DNA of 8,697 nt from JBOHNS01 sp050730835 (GCA_050730835.1 JBOHNS010000047.1:1-8697), one strand, 5' to 3'; positions 1 to 5,589 are shown, numbered from the stretch's first letter. The notes: a model not told the origin generated them from the letters alone. A program made the numbers and translations.

Positions 1-54
1 ATTATCGCTCCGCCGTATCGATAGTACGGCTACATTGCGATGCTCGCTTTGAAC

Positions 55-81
55 GCGAACTGATAAATTATATCAGTTCGC
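55..81. repeat. Perfect 11-bp inverted repeat (hairpin)
   Basis: GCGAACTGATA at 55-65 is exactly reverse-complementary to 71-81, with a 5-nt AATTA loop. A smaller 6-bp dyad lies just upstream (12-17 with 25-30). No T-run follows on either strand, so this is not a standard intrinsic terminator. It lies in the 187-bp gene-poor left end, downstream of the minus-strand gene that ends at 188. It may be an extragenic palindrome or processing hairpin; its function is unknown. Confidence 0.75.
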
Positions 82-87
82 TACCTG

Positions 88-108
88 GCCAAGCCGCAAG
101 GGCTTGGC
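88..108. repeat. Perfect 8-bp inverted repeat (hairpin)
   Basis: GCCAAGCC at 88-95 pairs with GGCTTGGC at 101-108 around the 5-nt loop GCAAG. It lies six bases right of the 11-bp hairpin at 55-81, so positions 12-108 carry three stem-loops in a row. The build resembles the stem-loops at 5551-5656, another gap next to gene 3' ends. No U-tract follows. Confidence 0.7.
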
Positions 109-187
109 TGGCGTCATCCCAAACTGCGTTTGAAATGCGCTAAGTCCTGTAATGATTGCTAAAAACTTGCAAAAATCTTAGCCCTAA

Positions 188-631
188 TTAGCCAGCCGTT
201 TTTTGCAGATAGCCGGCCGGCAACTGGCTCAAGAAAATTTCAGTGGTTTTCGGTCCGACGCCCTGCAAAGTTTCTAGCTGTTTGGCCAGGTCTTGGCGGT
301 TGCTAGAAGTTTCTAGCAGATTGCTAATTTGACCTTCGTGGTTGTCGATTAAAGTGCGCGAAACGGCCAGCAAATTCCTAGCCGTCGCTTCGTCATAGCG
401 GCGATAATGGCCCTCGCCCAAAATATCGACCAACTGCTGCCAGGTTTTAGCCACAATTTTGCGCGGGCTAGTCAGTCCGTAATCCATAAAAACGTCCCAA
501 GTGCGCCGCGCCACCGATTGCTGAATCGGCTTGCCGAAAAGATAGGCTGCCAAAAACCATTCGAACAAGCTTTTTTCGTTCATGGGTTTCAAATTTAATC
601 CCAAATCGCTAGCGCCAACATTATTCATCAT
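188..631 (-). CDS. Short HhH-GPD (endonuclease III-like) protein
   Basis: A 147-residue protein resembling small uncharacterised members of the HhH-GPD base-excision glycosylase superfamily. What is seen: a helical N-terminal half (FEWFLAAYLFGKP near residues 23-35), the block SPRKIVAKTW...GHYRRYDEAT (about 55-83) and a helix-hairpin-helix, LQGVGPKTTEIF, at 122-133. Lys128 aligns with the catalytic lysine of endonuclease III. The chain stops about 14 residues after the hairpin, so the region that carries the catalytic Asp in endonuclease III and the Fe-S cysteines is missing. DNA binding is therefore better supported than glycosylase activity. Two tandem ATGs form the start (631 and 628), without a Shine-Dalgarno; a -10-like TAATTT lies just upstream. 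Met17 is an alternative start nearer the conserved core. The family call is fairly sure, the activity is not. Confidence 0.7.
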   Translation of the reverse strand: MMNNVGASDLGLNLKPMNEKSLFEWFLAAYLFGKPIQQSVARRTWDVFMDYGLTSPRKIVAKTWQQLVDILGEGHYRRYDEATARNLLAVSRTLIDNHEGQISNLLETSSNRQDLAKQLETLQGVGPKTTEIFLSQLPAGYLQKTAG

Positions 632-664
632 TTTAAATTAGCAAAAATTCCGCGAACAAAGCAA
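632..664 (-). promoter_or_regulatory. Possible leaderless promoter of the HhH-GPD gene
   Basis: On the minus strand TTGCTT (664-659) is followed after 18 nt by TAATTT (640-635), which ends three bases before the first ATG at 631. A start seven bases past the -10 box would fall on the A of the second of the two tandem ATGs. There is no Shine-Dalgarno in the gap, which fits a leaderless message. Both boxes are imperfect matches to the sigma-70 consensus. Confidence 0.35.
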
Positions 665-695
665 TGAGTGATTTCACAATTGATGAGCGTGAAAG

Positions 696-1541
696 TTAAA
701 GGCGCTTTAATTTTTGTAATCTATTAGTGCTCGAAGCAAAAGATTTAAACAGTAAGTTCCATTTTGGCTCGACTTTTTGCAGGGCTTCGGGGTGGCATTG
801 CACGCCTATGACGTATGGCGCATTGCTTAGTTCTACGGCTTCAATCATGCCGTCTTCGGACTTGGCGGACACTTTTAAGCCAGCGCCGATTTCTTTAATT
901 GCCTGATGATGGTGGCTGTTGGCGCCTATTGTGGTGGCTTTGATTATTTCTGCTAGTTTGGATGATGGATCGACCTTTAAGTGGTGGGTGATATGCTCGA
1001 CGTTTTTCTTGTGGCTGGATAGTTCGTGGTCTTCCGCGCTCGGCATTTGGCTAGCGAGGTGTTGATATAATGTGCCGCCGCAAACTATATTGAGTAGCTG
1101 CATGCCGCGGCAAATTGCTAGAATAGGCTTTTTGTCCCTTAGTGTCCAACGCATTAAATTAAATTCACTAGTGTCGCGTTTTGGCGAAACATCCACGGTT
1201 TGAGTCATAGGCTCTTCGCCGTAAAGCCGCGGATCAATATCGTTGCCGCCCGCAAAAAGCAAGCCATCTAAATTTTTATACAGCTCTTCAAGCGTGTCTT
1301 GGTTCTTGATTATAGGTATAAGCACCGGCACGCCGCCGGCAGCTATAACCGCGTCGCTATAAATGTGCCACTGGCCATAAACAACCGGCGCCCACTCATA
1401 CTTAAGGTTAACTATTTCTCCAGTAGTAATGCCAATAATTGAACCCACTAATTTAATAATAGCAGAATCAAGATAGGGTTTTAATAATGCTATTGCTTTA
1501 GTGGGTGGCTCGTGATAATTTATTATGTGATGCGTAAACAA
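696..1541 (-). CDS. Class I glutamine amidotransferase, peptidase C26 (PuuD-like)
   Basis: A cytosolic glutamine-amidotransferase-fold hydrolase of the gamma-glutamyl-GABA hydrolase (PuuD) type, which cleaves gamma-glutamyl amide bonds. Seen in the protein: IIGITTG at 35-41 (usual N-terminus of the family), GGNDIDP at 98-104, the nucleophile elbow AICRGMQ with Cys144, NSHHHQ at 208-213, and GVQCHPEA with His250 and Glu252 completing the triad. The substrate cannot be told from sequence and no putrescine-pathway genes are nearby. This frame starts at a TTG (1541) with no Shine-Dalgarno and adds about 32 residues before the conserved core. The in-frame GTG at 1448 would give 250 residues, close to the usual family length, and has a TATTAT seven bases upstream, so the true start may be 1448. 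The HhH-GPD gene follows after 64 bp on the same strand. Confidence 0.85.
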   Translation of the reverse strand: MFTHHIINYHEPPTKAIALLKPYLDSAIIKLVGSIIGITTGEIVNLKYEWAPVVYGQWHIYSDAVIAAGGVPVLIPIIKNQDTLEELYKNLDGLLFAGGNDIDPRLYGEEPMTQTVDVSPKRDTSEFNLMRWTLRDKKPILAICRGMQLLNIVCGGTLYQHLASQMPSAEDHELSSHKKNVEHITHHLKVDPSSKLAEIIKATTIGANSHHHQAIKEIGAGLKVSAKSEDGMIEAVELSNAPYVIGVQCHPEALQKVEPKWNLLFKSFASSTNRLQKLKRL

Positions 1542-1555
1542 AAGATTTACAATGC

Positions 1556-1584
1556 TTGAGGAAAAGCAAAAAGTCTTTTATGAT
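1556..1584 (+). promoter_or_regulatory. Sigma-70-like promoter facing the synthetase-like gene
   Basis: TTGAGG (1556-1561), a 17-nt spacer and TATGAT (1579-1584) make a good plus-strand promoter in the divergent gap. Its predicted start near 1591 lies inside the terminator hairpin at 1587-1606. The initial RNA would thus begin within the stem, leaving the relation between the two elements unclear. Confidence 0.5.
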
Positions 1585-1586
1585 TT

Positions 1587-1611
1587 AACAGCCCTTCGGG
1601 GCTGTTTTTTT
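1587..1611 (+). terminator. Rightward intrinsic terminator or attenuator in a gene leader
   Basis: AACAGCCC (1587-1594), a TTCG tetraloop and GGGCTGTT (1599-1606) form a strong 8-bp stem. A run of seven T (1605-1611) overlaps its end: a classic intrinsic terminator for rightward transcription. The genes to its left are all on the minus strand, so no plus-strand gene in the window needs ending here. It lies 38 bp before the start of the synthetase-like gene and could be an attenuator, an insulator or the end of a small RNA. Confidence 0.75.
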
Positions 1612-1649
1612 ATGCACCAAATTTATAAATTTAAAACAAGGGGAAATAA

Positions 1650-2537
1650 ATGATCAACAATTATCGGGGTGTGGACGATAGCGCCGCCTTTAGCGAAGTC
1701 GCTAACAAACTGCGCGAGTTTTGCCTGGGAAAAGGTTTTTTGGAAGTTAGCACCCAGGACCGCTTAAGCATATTGGCTGCCTGCGAAGATCCGGAAACGG
1801 TAGCGACCTACAATTATATGGGCGAAGTCTGGCCGCTGCCACAAACAGGCCAGATGTGGCTGGAGTACGAGTTGCTTACGCAGCCGGAATTGCCCGGAGT
1901 TTTTTGTGTCAGCACCAGCTACCGCAACGAGCCCAATCCCGTGCCCGGCCGCCACAAACTGATTTTTCCGATGTTTGAATTCGAACTAAAGGGCAGCGAG
2001 GAAGAACTGCAACAATTCGAGACGGAGCTACTGATATACCTTGGCTTTGGCGACGAGTCGGAATTCCACTACAAAACTTACGACGAGCTCAAAGATTATT
2101 ACCAAACCGAGGAACTGACCCACAAACACGAAAACCAGATGCTGGAAGATTTTGGCTCGGTAGTTTTTTGCCGTGATTCCCCAGTTTACACCTCGCCATT
2201 TTGGAACATGAAGAAAAAAGGCGATAGCCACGCCCACAAAATAGACGTAATCATAGAAGGCAACGAAACGATCGGCAGCGCCGAACGCAGCAGTAGCGCC
2301 GAGGAAATGACCAAAGAATTTTACACTATTAGTGACGGCAAATACGCCCAAAAACTATTCGATCTTTTTGGCAAAGACAGGGTAGAAAAGGAACTAAACG
2401 AATTTTTGAGTCTAAACTTCATCCCACGCTGCGGCGGCGGCATAGGCCTAACTCGAATGATTGACGCGGTCAAAAAAGAAGGATTGCTTAAAAAGCAACT
2501 TGAGATAAAAGCCCCGCTCGAAAGAGTATCGAAATAA
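1650..2537 (+). CDS. Class II aminoacyl-tRNA-synthetase-like protein, no anticodon domain
   Basis: A 295-residue stand-alone catalytic core of the AspRS/AsnRS/LysRS (class IIb) fold. Motif 2 is visible at about 87-112 (VSTSYRNEP, Arg92, then FPMFEFE) and motif 3 at 262-269 (GGGIGLTR, Arg269). The acidic stretch ETIGSAERSS (206-215) fits the ATP/amino-acid site. The N-terminal OB-fold that binds the anticodon in true AspRS/AsnRS/LysRS is absent. Known free-standing relatives include archaeal-type asparagine synthetase (AS-AR), AsnA and the EF-P lysyltransferase EpmA. The motifs look nearest the Asp/Asn branch, so an amino-acid-activating enzyme such as an asparagine synthetase is plausible but unproven. 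The ATG start follows a strong Shine-Dalgarno (AAGGGGAA, about six bases away), one of only two clear ones in the window. A terminator-like hairpin precedes it, and a tRNA gene converges on it 12 bp downstream. Confidence 0.8.
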   Translation: MINNYRGVDDSAAFSEVANKLREFCLGKGFLEVSTQDRLSILAACEDPETVATYNYMGEVWPLPQTGQMWLEYELLTQPELPGVFCVSTSYRNEPNPVPGRHKLIFPMFEFELKGSEEELQQFETELLIYLGFGDESEFHYKTYDELKDYYQTEELTHKHENQMLEDFGSVVFCRDSPVYTSPFWNMKKKGDSHAHKIDVIIEGNETIGSAERSSSAEEMTKEFYTISDGKYAQKLFDLFGKDRVEKELNEFLSLNFIPRCGGGIGLTRMIDAVKKEGLLKKQLEIKAPLERVSK

Positions 2538-2549
2538 AAATTTGTTGTC

Positions 2550-2626
2550 TGGAGGGTCCAGTGGGGCTCGAACCCACGACACTCTGCTTAAGAGGCAGAT
2601 GCTCTAACCAACTGAGCTATGGACCC
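2550..2626 (-). tRNA. tRNA-Lys, anticodon CUU
   Basis: Read on the minus strand it folds into a full cloverleaf: acceptor GGGTCCA/TGGACCC (7 bp), D-stem GCTC/GAGC, anticodon stem TCTGC/GCAGA with loop CTCTTAA (anticodon CTT, reading AAG), variable loop GTGTC, and T-stem GTGGG/CCCAC with loop TTCGAGC. The 3' CCA is encoded (2552-2550). The discriminator base (2553, minus strand) is T, whereas tRNA-Lys usually has A (or G). The gene is convergent with the synthetase-like gene that ends at 2537 and has its own promoter upstream. Confidence 0.95.
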
Positions 2627-2657
2627 GAAAGCTAGCTTTAAGTTCGCAACTTGTAAA

Positions 2658-2686
2658 ACTGTAGCAAATTACCTCTGTTTTGGCAA
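2658..2686 (-). promoter_or_regulatory. Promoter of tRNA-Lys
   Basis: On the minus strand TTGCCA (2686-2681), a 17-nt spacer and TACAGT (2663-2658) give a good sigma-70 match. The expected start near 2651 leaves a leader of about 25 nt before the mature 5' end at 2626, normal for a tRNA precursor trimmed by RNase P. The -35 box overlaps the left arm of the dyad at 2683-2708. Confidence 0.6.
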
Positions 2687-2708
2687 GGTTTATGATGGTG
2701 AACCTTGC
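2683..2708. promoter_or_regulatory. 8-bp dyad between divergent promoters
   Basis: GCAAGGTT (2683-2690) is repeated inverted as AACCTTGC (2701-2708) around a 10-bp spacer. The left arm overlaps the -35 box of the tRNA-Lys promoter. The right arm ends two bases before TATACT (2711-2716), a possible -10 box for the DUF4234 gene that lacks a clear -35. No T-run follows, so an operator is likelier than a terminator; no regulator is identified. Confidence 0.45.
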
Positions 2709-3277
2709 AATATACTAGTAGCTAAGAAATAATACCCCTAGGAGTAATTAAGAATAATAAAAGGAAACAAGAATGAAACACCGAAATATTGTAGCCGTCA
2801 TTGTCTTTAGATTATTACTCTAGGGATTTACGACCTCTATTGGCTAGTCAGCACAAAGAAAGTTCTCAACCAACGTGCGCGGACTCACGTTCCTAGCCTT
2901 TGGCTTCTGTTTGCACCGATTTTGTTATTAATAGTAGTCGCCCTTATACAGATACAGATTGTGGTTCATGCTATGTCGCCTGGTTCGTCGAGCGCTGGTA
3001 TCAATATTCTTTCTATCTTAATTGGGATAGTAGGCGTGCTGGGGATAATCTTTATTCCTTTTTATTGGTTATTTAAGTATTCAAAAGCGGTTAATGAATA
3101 TACCGATAGCAAGATGAATACTGCTGTTACTTTTTTGCTGCTGTGGCTGCTGCACCCAATTGGCGTGGCGCTGGTCCAGGATACATTTAACGATATGCTG
3201 GCGACTGGCGCGGGCGGCGCGCAGACTCCTAATCCGGTCGGCTCGGTGCCCTCTATGCCGCCAGCTGCCAGCTCGCT

Positions 3278-3304
3278 GCAAACACCGCAAACACCGCAAA
3301 CACA
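3278..3304 (+). repeat. Three 9-bp tandem repeats in the DUF4234 tail
   Basis: GCAAACACC occurs twice exactly (3278-3286, 3287-3295) and a third time with the last base changed (3296-3304). In the reading frame it encodes a Gln-Thr-Pro repeat (QTPQTPQTH) inside the low-complexity C-terminal tail. The unit is a multiple of three, so copy-number changes would preserve the frame. Confidence 0.8.
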
Positions 3305-3429
3305 TAGCACGCCATCAACTATCGAGCCAACTTTGCCACCGAATCCGGCAAATAATGAATTCGAACAACCGAGCCGCGACCACAACAGCCGCCCAATAAT
3401 CTTATTCAATAGTTTCGGCGATTTCACTC

Positions 3430-3438
3430 TGTTACAAT
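3430..3438 (+). promoter_or_regulatory. Extended -10 promoter of the folD operon
   Basis: TGTTACAAT is an extended -10 element (TG, one base, TACAAT at 3433-3438). No good -35 lies upstream, which is common for this promoter type. The -10 box overlaps the last codons and stop of the DUF4234 frame. The expected start near 3445 leaves about four leader bases before the folD ATG at 3449, with no room for a Shine-Dalgarno. Confidence 0.5.
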
Positions 3439-3448
3439 AACTTATGTT

Positions 3449-4264
3449 ATGAAGTTATTAAATGGATCGGAACTAGCTGGTTACATCAAACAGCGGCAGG
3501 CGCACGAAGTGCGCGGTTTGCGGCAGGCGCATCAGGTTCGGCCGAAACTGGCGATTGTTTTGACGGTGGAACTAGCGGCGATTGAAACTTATATGCGCAT
3601 GAAAAGCCGCTACGGCGCGGATATTTTGATTGACGTCGAGATTCACCGCGTAGCCCAAAATGACGCCGCCGCAACCATCAAAACATTAAATGATGACGCC
3701 AGCGTGCACGGCATCATCGTGCAATTGCCGCTGGCCGATCCGGCGCAAACGGAGGCGATTGTTAATCTGGTGGTGGCTGCAAAAGACGTTGATGGTTTGG
3801 GCGCTGGAACAACTTTTGAGCCGGCTACGCCGATGGCCATTTTGTGGCTGCTGGCCGGCTATAATATTGATTTGCCGGGCAAAAAAATTGCCTTAGTCGG
3901 CCGGGGCAAATTAGTCGGCGCGCCGCTGGAGCGGATTTTTACCGAGTCTGATTACGAAGTTACTGTCGTAGACCGCAAAACGACCAACGTAAAAGCTGTA
4001 TTAATAGAGGCGGATATTGTTATTACCGCTACCGGCAATCCGGGCCTAATCAAGCCGGATATGCTTAAACAAAATGCCGTAGTCGTTGATGCCGGCGTGG
4101 CCGGCGAGCAAGGCAAAACAGTTGGCGATTTAGACCCGCAAGTTTACCAACGCGACGATTTGACGATTACGCCCACCAAAGGTGGCGTCGGGCCGCTAAC
4201 CGTTTGCGCTTTGTTCGAAAACGTCATTCGCGCGGCCAAAAATCGAGCTGAAAATGTCGGCTGA
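3449..4264 (+). CDS. folD: Bifunctional methylenetetrahydrofolate dehydrogenase/cyclohydrolase FolD
   Basis: FolD interconverts 5,10-methylene-THF and 10-formyl-THF using NADP and water, supplying one-carbon units in the cytosol. The 271-residue protein keeps the active-site set: Tyr48 and Lys52 (YMRMK), Gln92 in GIIVQLPL, Asp115 in KDVDG (112-116), a Rossmann glycine block GRGKLVGAP (151-159), ATGNPG (194-199) and TPTKGGVGP (241-249). Differences from the usual family are PATP for PCTP (125-128), GRG for GRS at 151-153, and TPTKGGVGP for TPVPGGVGP; none removes the core catalytic residues. It is slightly shorter than typical (about 285). It heads an operon: its end overlaps the next gene by 11 bp. 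An extended -10 box ends ten bases before the ATG, suggesting a near-leaderless message. Confidence 0.93.
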   Translation: MKLLNGSELAGYIKQRQAHEVRGLRQAHQVRPKLAIVLTVELAAIETYMRMKSRYGADILIDVEIHRVAQNDAAATIKTLNDDASVHGIIVQLPLADPAQTEAIVNLVVAAKDVDGLGAGTTFEPATPMAILWLLAGYNIDLPGKKIALVGRGKLVGAPLERIFTESDYEVTVVDRKTTNVKAVLIEADIVITATGNPGLIKPDMLKQNAVVVDAGVAGEQGKTVGDLDPQVYQRDDLTITPTKGGVGPLTVCALFENVIRAAKNRAENVG

Positions 4265-4901
4265 GCTGAGTGATTGTGAAATTAATGCTGTGCGCCAGGC
4301 CGTGCTGGAGGCTGGAGTTTGGCGTGTCGCTGGGGATTTTACGTTTGCTAGCGGCGAGCAGGCTAACAACAAACTCGAAATAGACAGGTTGCTGCTGCCC
4401 GAAAACGGCGAGCGTCGCCAAACTGTTGTATCGGCATTGGCTAAAATCGCCATGGCTGCCAAGCCGGATTTACTGTACGGTGTGCCGAGCGGCGGTCAAG
4501 ATTTCGCTAGGCTGGTTGGCCAAAAACTTGATCTGCCAGTAATTTCGATTGATAAAATTTTGCCGCAAAAACCAGGCCAGAAAAATTTTGGCTACAGTTC
4601 AGACAATGATCAAAAAATGGTCTCTACGGCTGCCAGGCTAGTTGGCATAGAAGACGTAACGACCACAATGACTTCGCTAGCCGCAGTCTTGACATTACCT
4701 GGACTGGCCGTAAAAACTCAAAAAATGGTCGCCATTTGGCGCCGAGGCCAACCAAATCAAGAACGCCAATTGCCGTTGCCGGCCGAAAGCTTAAGCTGGA
4801 TTATCGAACAACCGATTCCAAACCATATCGCCAGCGACTGCGAATTTTATCGAGCTTTTGGCCACCAAGCCGTCGGCCGATTAACAGATATTCCATCATG
4901 A
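4254..4901 (+). CDS. Orotate phosphoribosyltransferase-like protein
   Basis: A 215-residue type I phosphoribosyltransferase fold, nearest to orotate phosphoribosyltransferase, which joins orotate and PRPP to make OMP. Seen: GDFTFASG at 27-34 (the OPRT N-terminal hood motif), GVPSGGQDFA at 76-85, and the PRPP-binding strand IEDVTTTMTS at 132-141. The last keeps the two acidic residues (Glu133, Asp134) and the threonines, but the usual EDVxTTGGS glycines are replaced by Thr-Met. The flexible catalytic loop (about 101-120, KILPQKPGQKNFGYSS) is lysine-rich. The C-terminus IIEQPIPNH (183-191) is extra to the core. No other pyrimidine gene is present, so the base used could be orotate or something else. 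It overlaps folD by 11 bp and murI by ATGA, which implies coupled translation. Confidence 0.75.
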   Translation: MSAELSDCEINAVRQAVLEAGVWRVAGDFTFASGEQANNKLEIDRLLLPENGERRQTVVSALAKIAMAAKPDLLYGVPSGGQDFARLVGQKLDLPVISIDKILPQKPGQKNFGYSSDNDQKMVSTAARLVGIEDVTTTMTSLAAVLTLPGLAVKTQKMVAIWRRGQPNQERQLPLPAESLSWIIEQPIPNHIASDCEFYRAFGHQAVGRLTDIPS

Positions 4902-5539
4902 CTATCGGCGTGTTTGACTCTGGCGTTGGCGGGCTGTCGGTGGCCGAGGCTATCCAAAAAGCTTATCCGAATTTCGTCGTAGAATTTTTGAGCGATAGCG
5001 CTAATATGCCTTACGGCGATAAAACGCCGGACGAATTATTGGCTTTGGCGGCGCCGATCTTGCAAAATCTGGCGGCGCGCGCGGATGTCATCGTTATCGC
5101 CTGCAACACGCTTAGCACGACGCTGCTGCCGGAAATTAAAAAGCTGATTCAAAAACCGATAATTGCCCTGGTGCCGATGGTCAAGCCGGCGGCCGCTATG
5201 ACAAAATCGCAGATTATCGCCGTTTGCGCCACACCGACGACGCTGGCCAGCCGGCGCTATAATGAGCTTAAGCAAGCTTATGCTAAAGATATCAAAGTGC
5301 TGCAGCCGGATTGCAGTGATTGGGCGCAGATGATCGAGCATAAAATCATCGACCAGCGTGCCATTGCTGCGCGGATTGACCAAGTTTTGGCGGCTGGCGC
5401 CGATGTCATTGTGCTGGGCTGCACGCATTATCATTGGATTGAGGCCGAAATCAAATATTTGGCGGCCGGACGAGCCCAGGTTTTGCAGCCGGAGCCGGCG
5501 ATTGTGCGCGAGCTTGGCCGAGTTTTAGCTGACTTATAA
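4898..5539 (+). CDS. murI: Glutamate racemase, compact form
   Basis: MurI converts L- to D-glutamate in the cytosol for peptidoglycan, without a cofactor, using two cysteines. Visible are GVFDSGVGG with Asp7 and Ser8, SANMPYG at 34-40, the first catalytic Cys69 in ACNT, and the second, Cys175, in GCTHY with His177. At 213 residues it is clearly shorter than usual (about 250-285). The loss is mainly at the C-terminus, where the TTGD-containing tail of typical racemases is missing; both active-site halves are complete, so activity is likely. The start is the ATG at 4898, overlapping the previous stop as ATGA. The frame is open further upstream, but those residues do not match the family and lie inside the preceding gene. 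Last gene of the folD operon, it faces murD, whose enzyme uses the D-glutamate. Confidence 0.92.
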   Translation: MTIGVFDSGVGGLSVAEAIQKAYPNFVVEFLSDSANMPYGDKTPDELLALAAPILQNLAARADVIVIACNTLSTTLLPEIKKLIQKPIIALVPMVKPAAAMTKSQIIAVCATPTTLASRRYNELKQAYAKDIKVLQPDCSDWAQMIEHKIIDQRAIAARIDQVLAAGADVIVLGCTHYHWIEAEIKYLAAGRAQVLQPEPAIVRELGRVLADL

Positions 5540-5550
5540 TTCGCGCTAAG

Positions 5551-5570
5551 CCTCGACCCGTAGGTTGGGG
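5551..5570. repeat. Stem-loop in the murI/murD gap
   Basis: CCTCGACC (5551-5558) pairs with GGTTGGGG (5563-5570) around CGTA, using two G-U pairs, so it is more stable as RNA read on the plus strand. It starts 11 bp after the murI stop. The short palindrome GCGCTAGCGC follows at 5580-5589. No U-tract follows. Confidence 0.55.
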
Positions 5571-5589
5571 ATTTATGCCGCGCTAGCGC

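Larger units (their letters stand above)
2773..3440 (+). pseudogene. DUF4234 membrane protein with a one-base frameshift
   Basis: The natural start is ATG 2773, preceded by a good Shine-Dalgarno (AAGGAAAC). This frame gives MKHRNIVAVIVF and hits a TAG at 2821. Skipping into the other frame at 2811 continues as IITLGIYDLYWLV, the signature of DUF4234, so one base was lost after AG at 2809-2810. Repaired, the protein has about 222 residues: a first membrane segment at about 7-26, a second with WLLFAPILLLIVVALIQ, a third ending IPFYWLFKYSKAV, a fourth with FLLLWLLHPIGVALVQDTFN, then a Pro/Thr/Gln-rich tail of about 75 residues. The intact downstream frame alone could start at TTG 2922 but would lose the first segment. 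The defect may be a real mutation or a sequencing error. The function of DUF4234 is unknown. Confidence 0.8.

Noticed and set aside
3..143. A plus-strand frame open from the window edge to TAA 141-143, possibly the 3' end of a gene
   Set aside because: It is only 46 codons, shows no recognised domain, and spans three perfect or near-perfect hairpins. An open stretch this long is not rare at this base composition. It remains possible if the sequence to the left shows a matching gene.
2028..2351. Minus-strand open frame of 107 codons inside the synthetase-like gene
   Set aside because: It is antisense to a well-conserved catalytic core and has low-complexity composition with no start signal.
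2806..2825. Programmed ribosomal frameshifting in the DUF4234 gene
   Set aside because: No slippery heptamer is present in the right phase and the shift lies only 13 codons into the gene. A deletion or sequencing error is simpler.
3278..3304. CRISPR-like repeats
   Set aside because: Units are 9 bp, directly adjacent and coding; there are no spacers and no cas genes.
2922..3440. DUF4234 protein starting at TTG 2922 as the intact gene
   Set aside because: The conserved frame extends upstream to 2811 with family-specific residues, and the Shine-Dalgarno belongs to ATG 2773.
4736..4897. Upstream extension of murI in the same frame
   Set aside because: The added residues lie inside the preceding gene, do not match racemases, and the ATG at 4898 gives the exact family N-terminus with an ATGA overlap.
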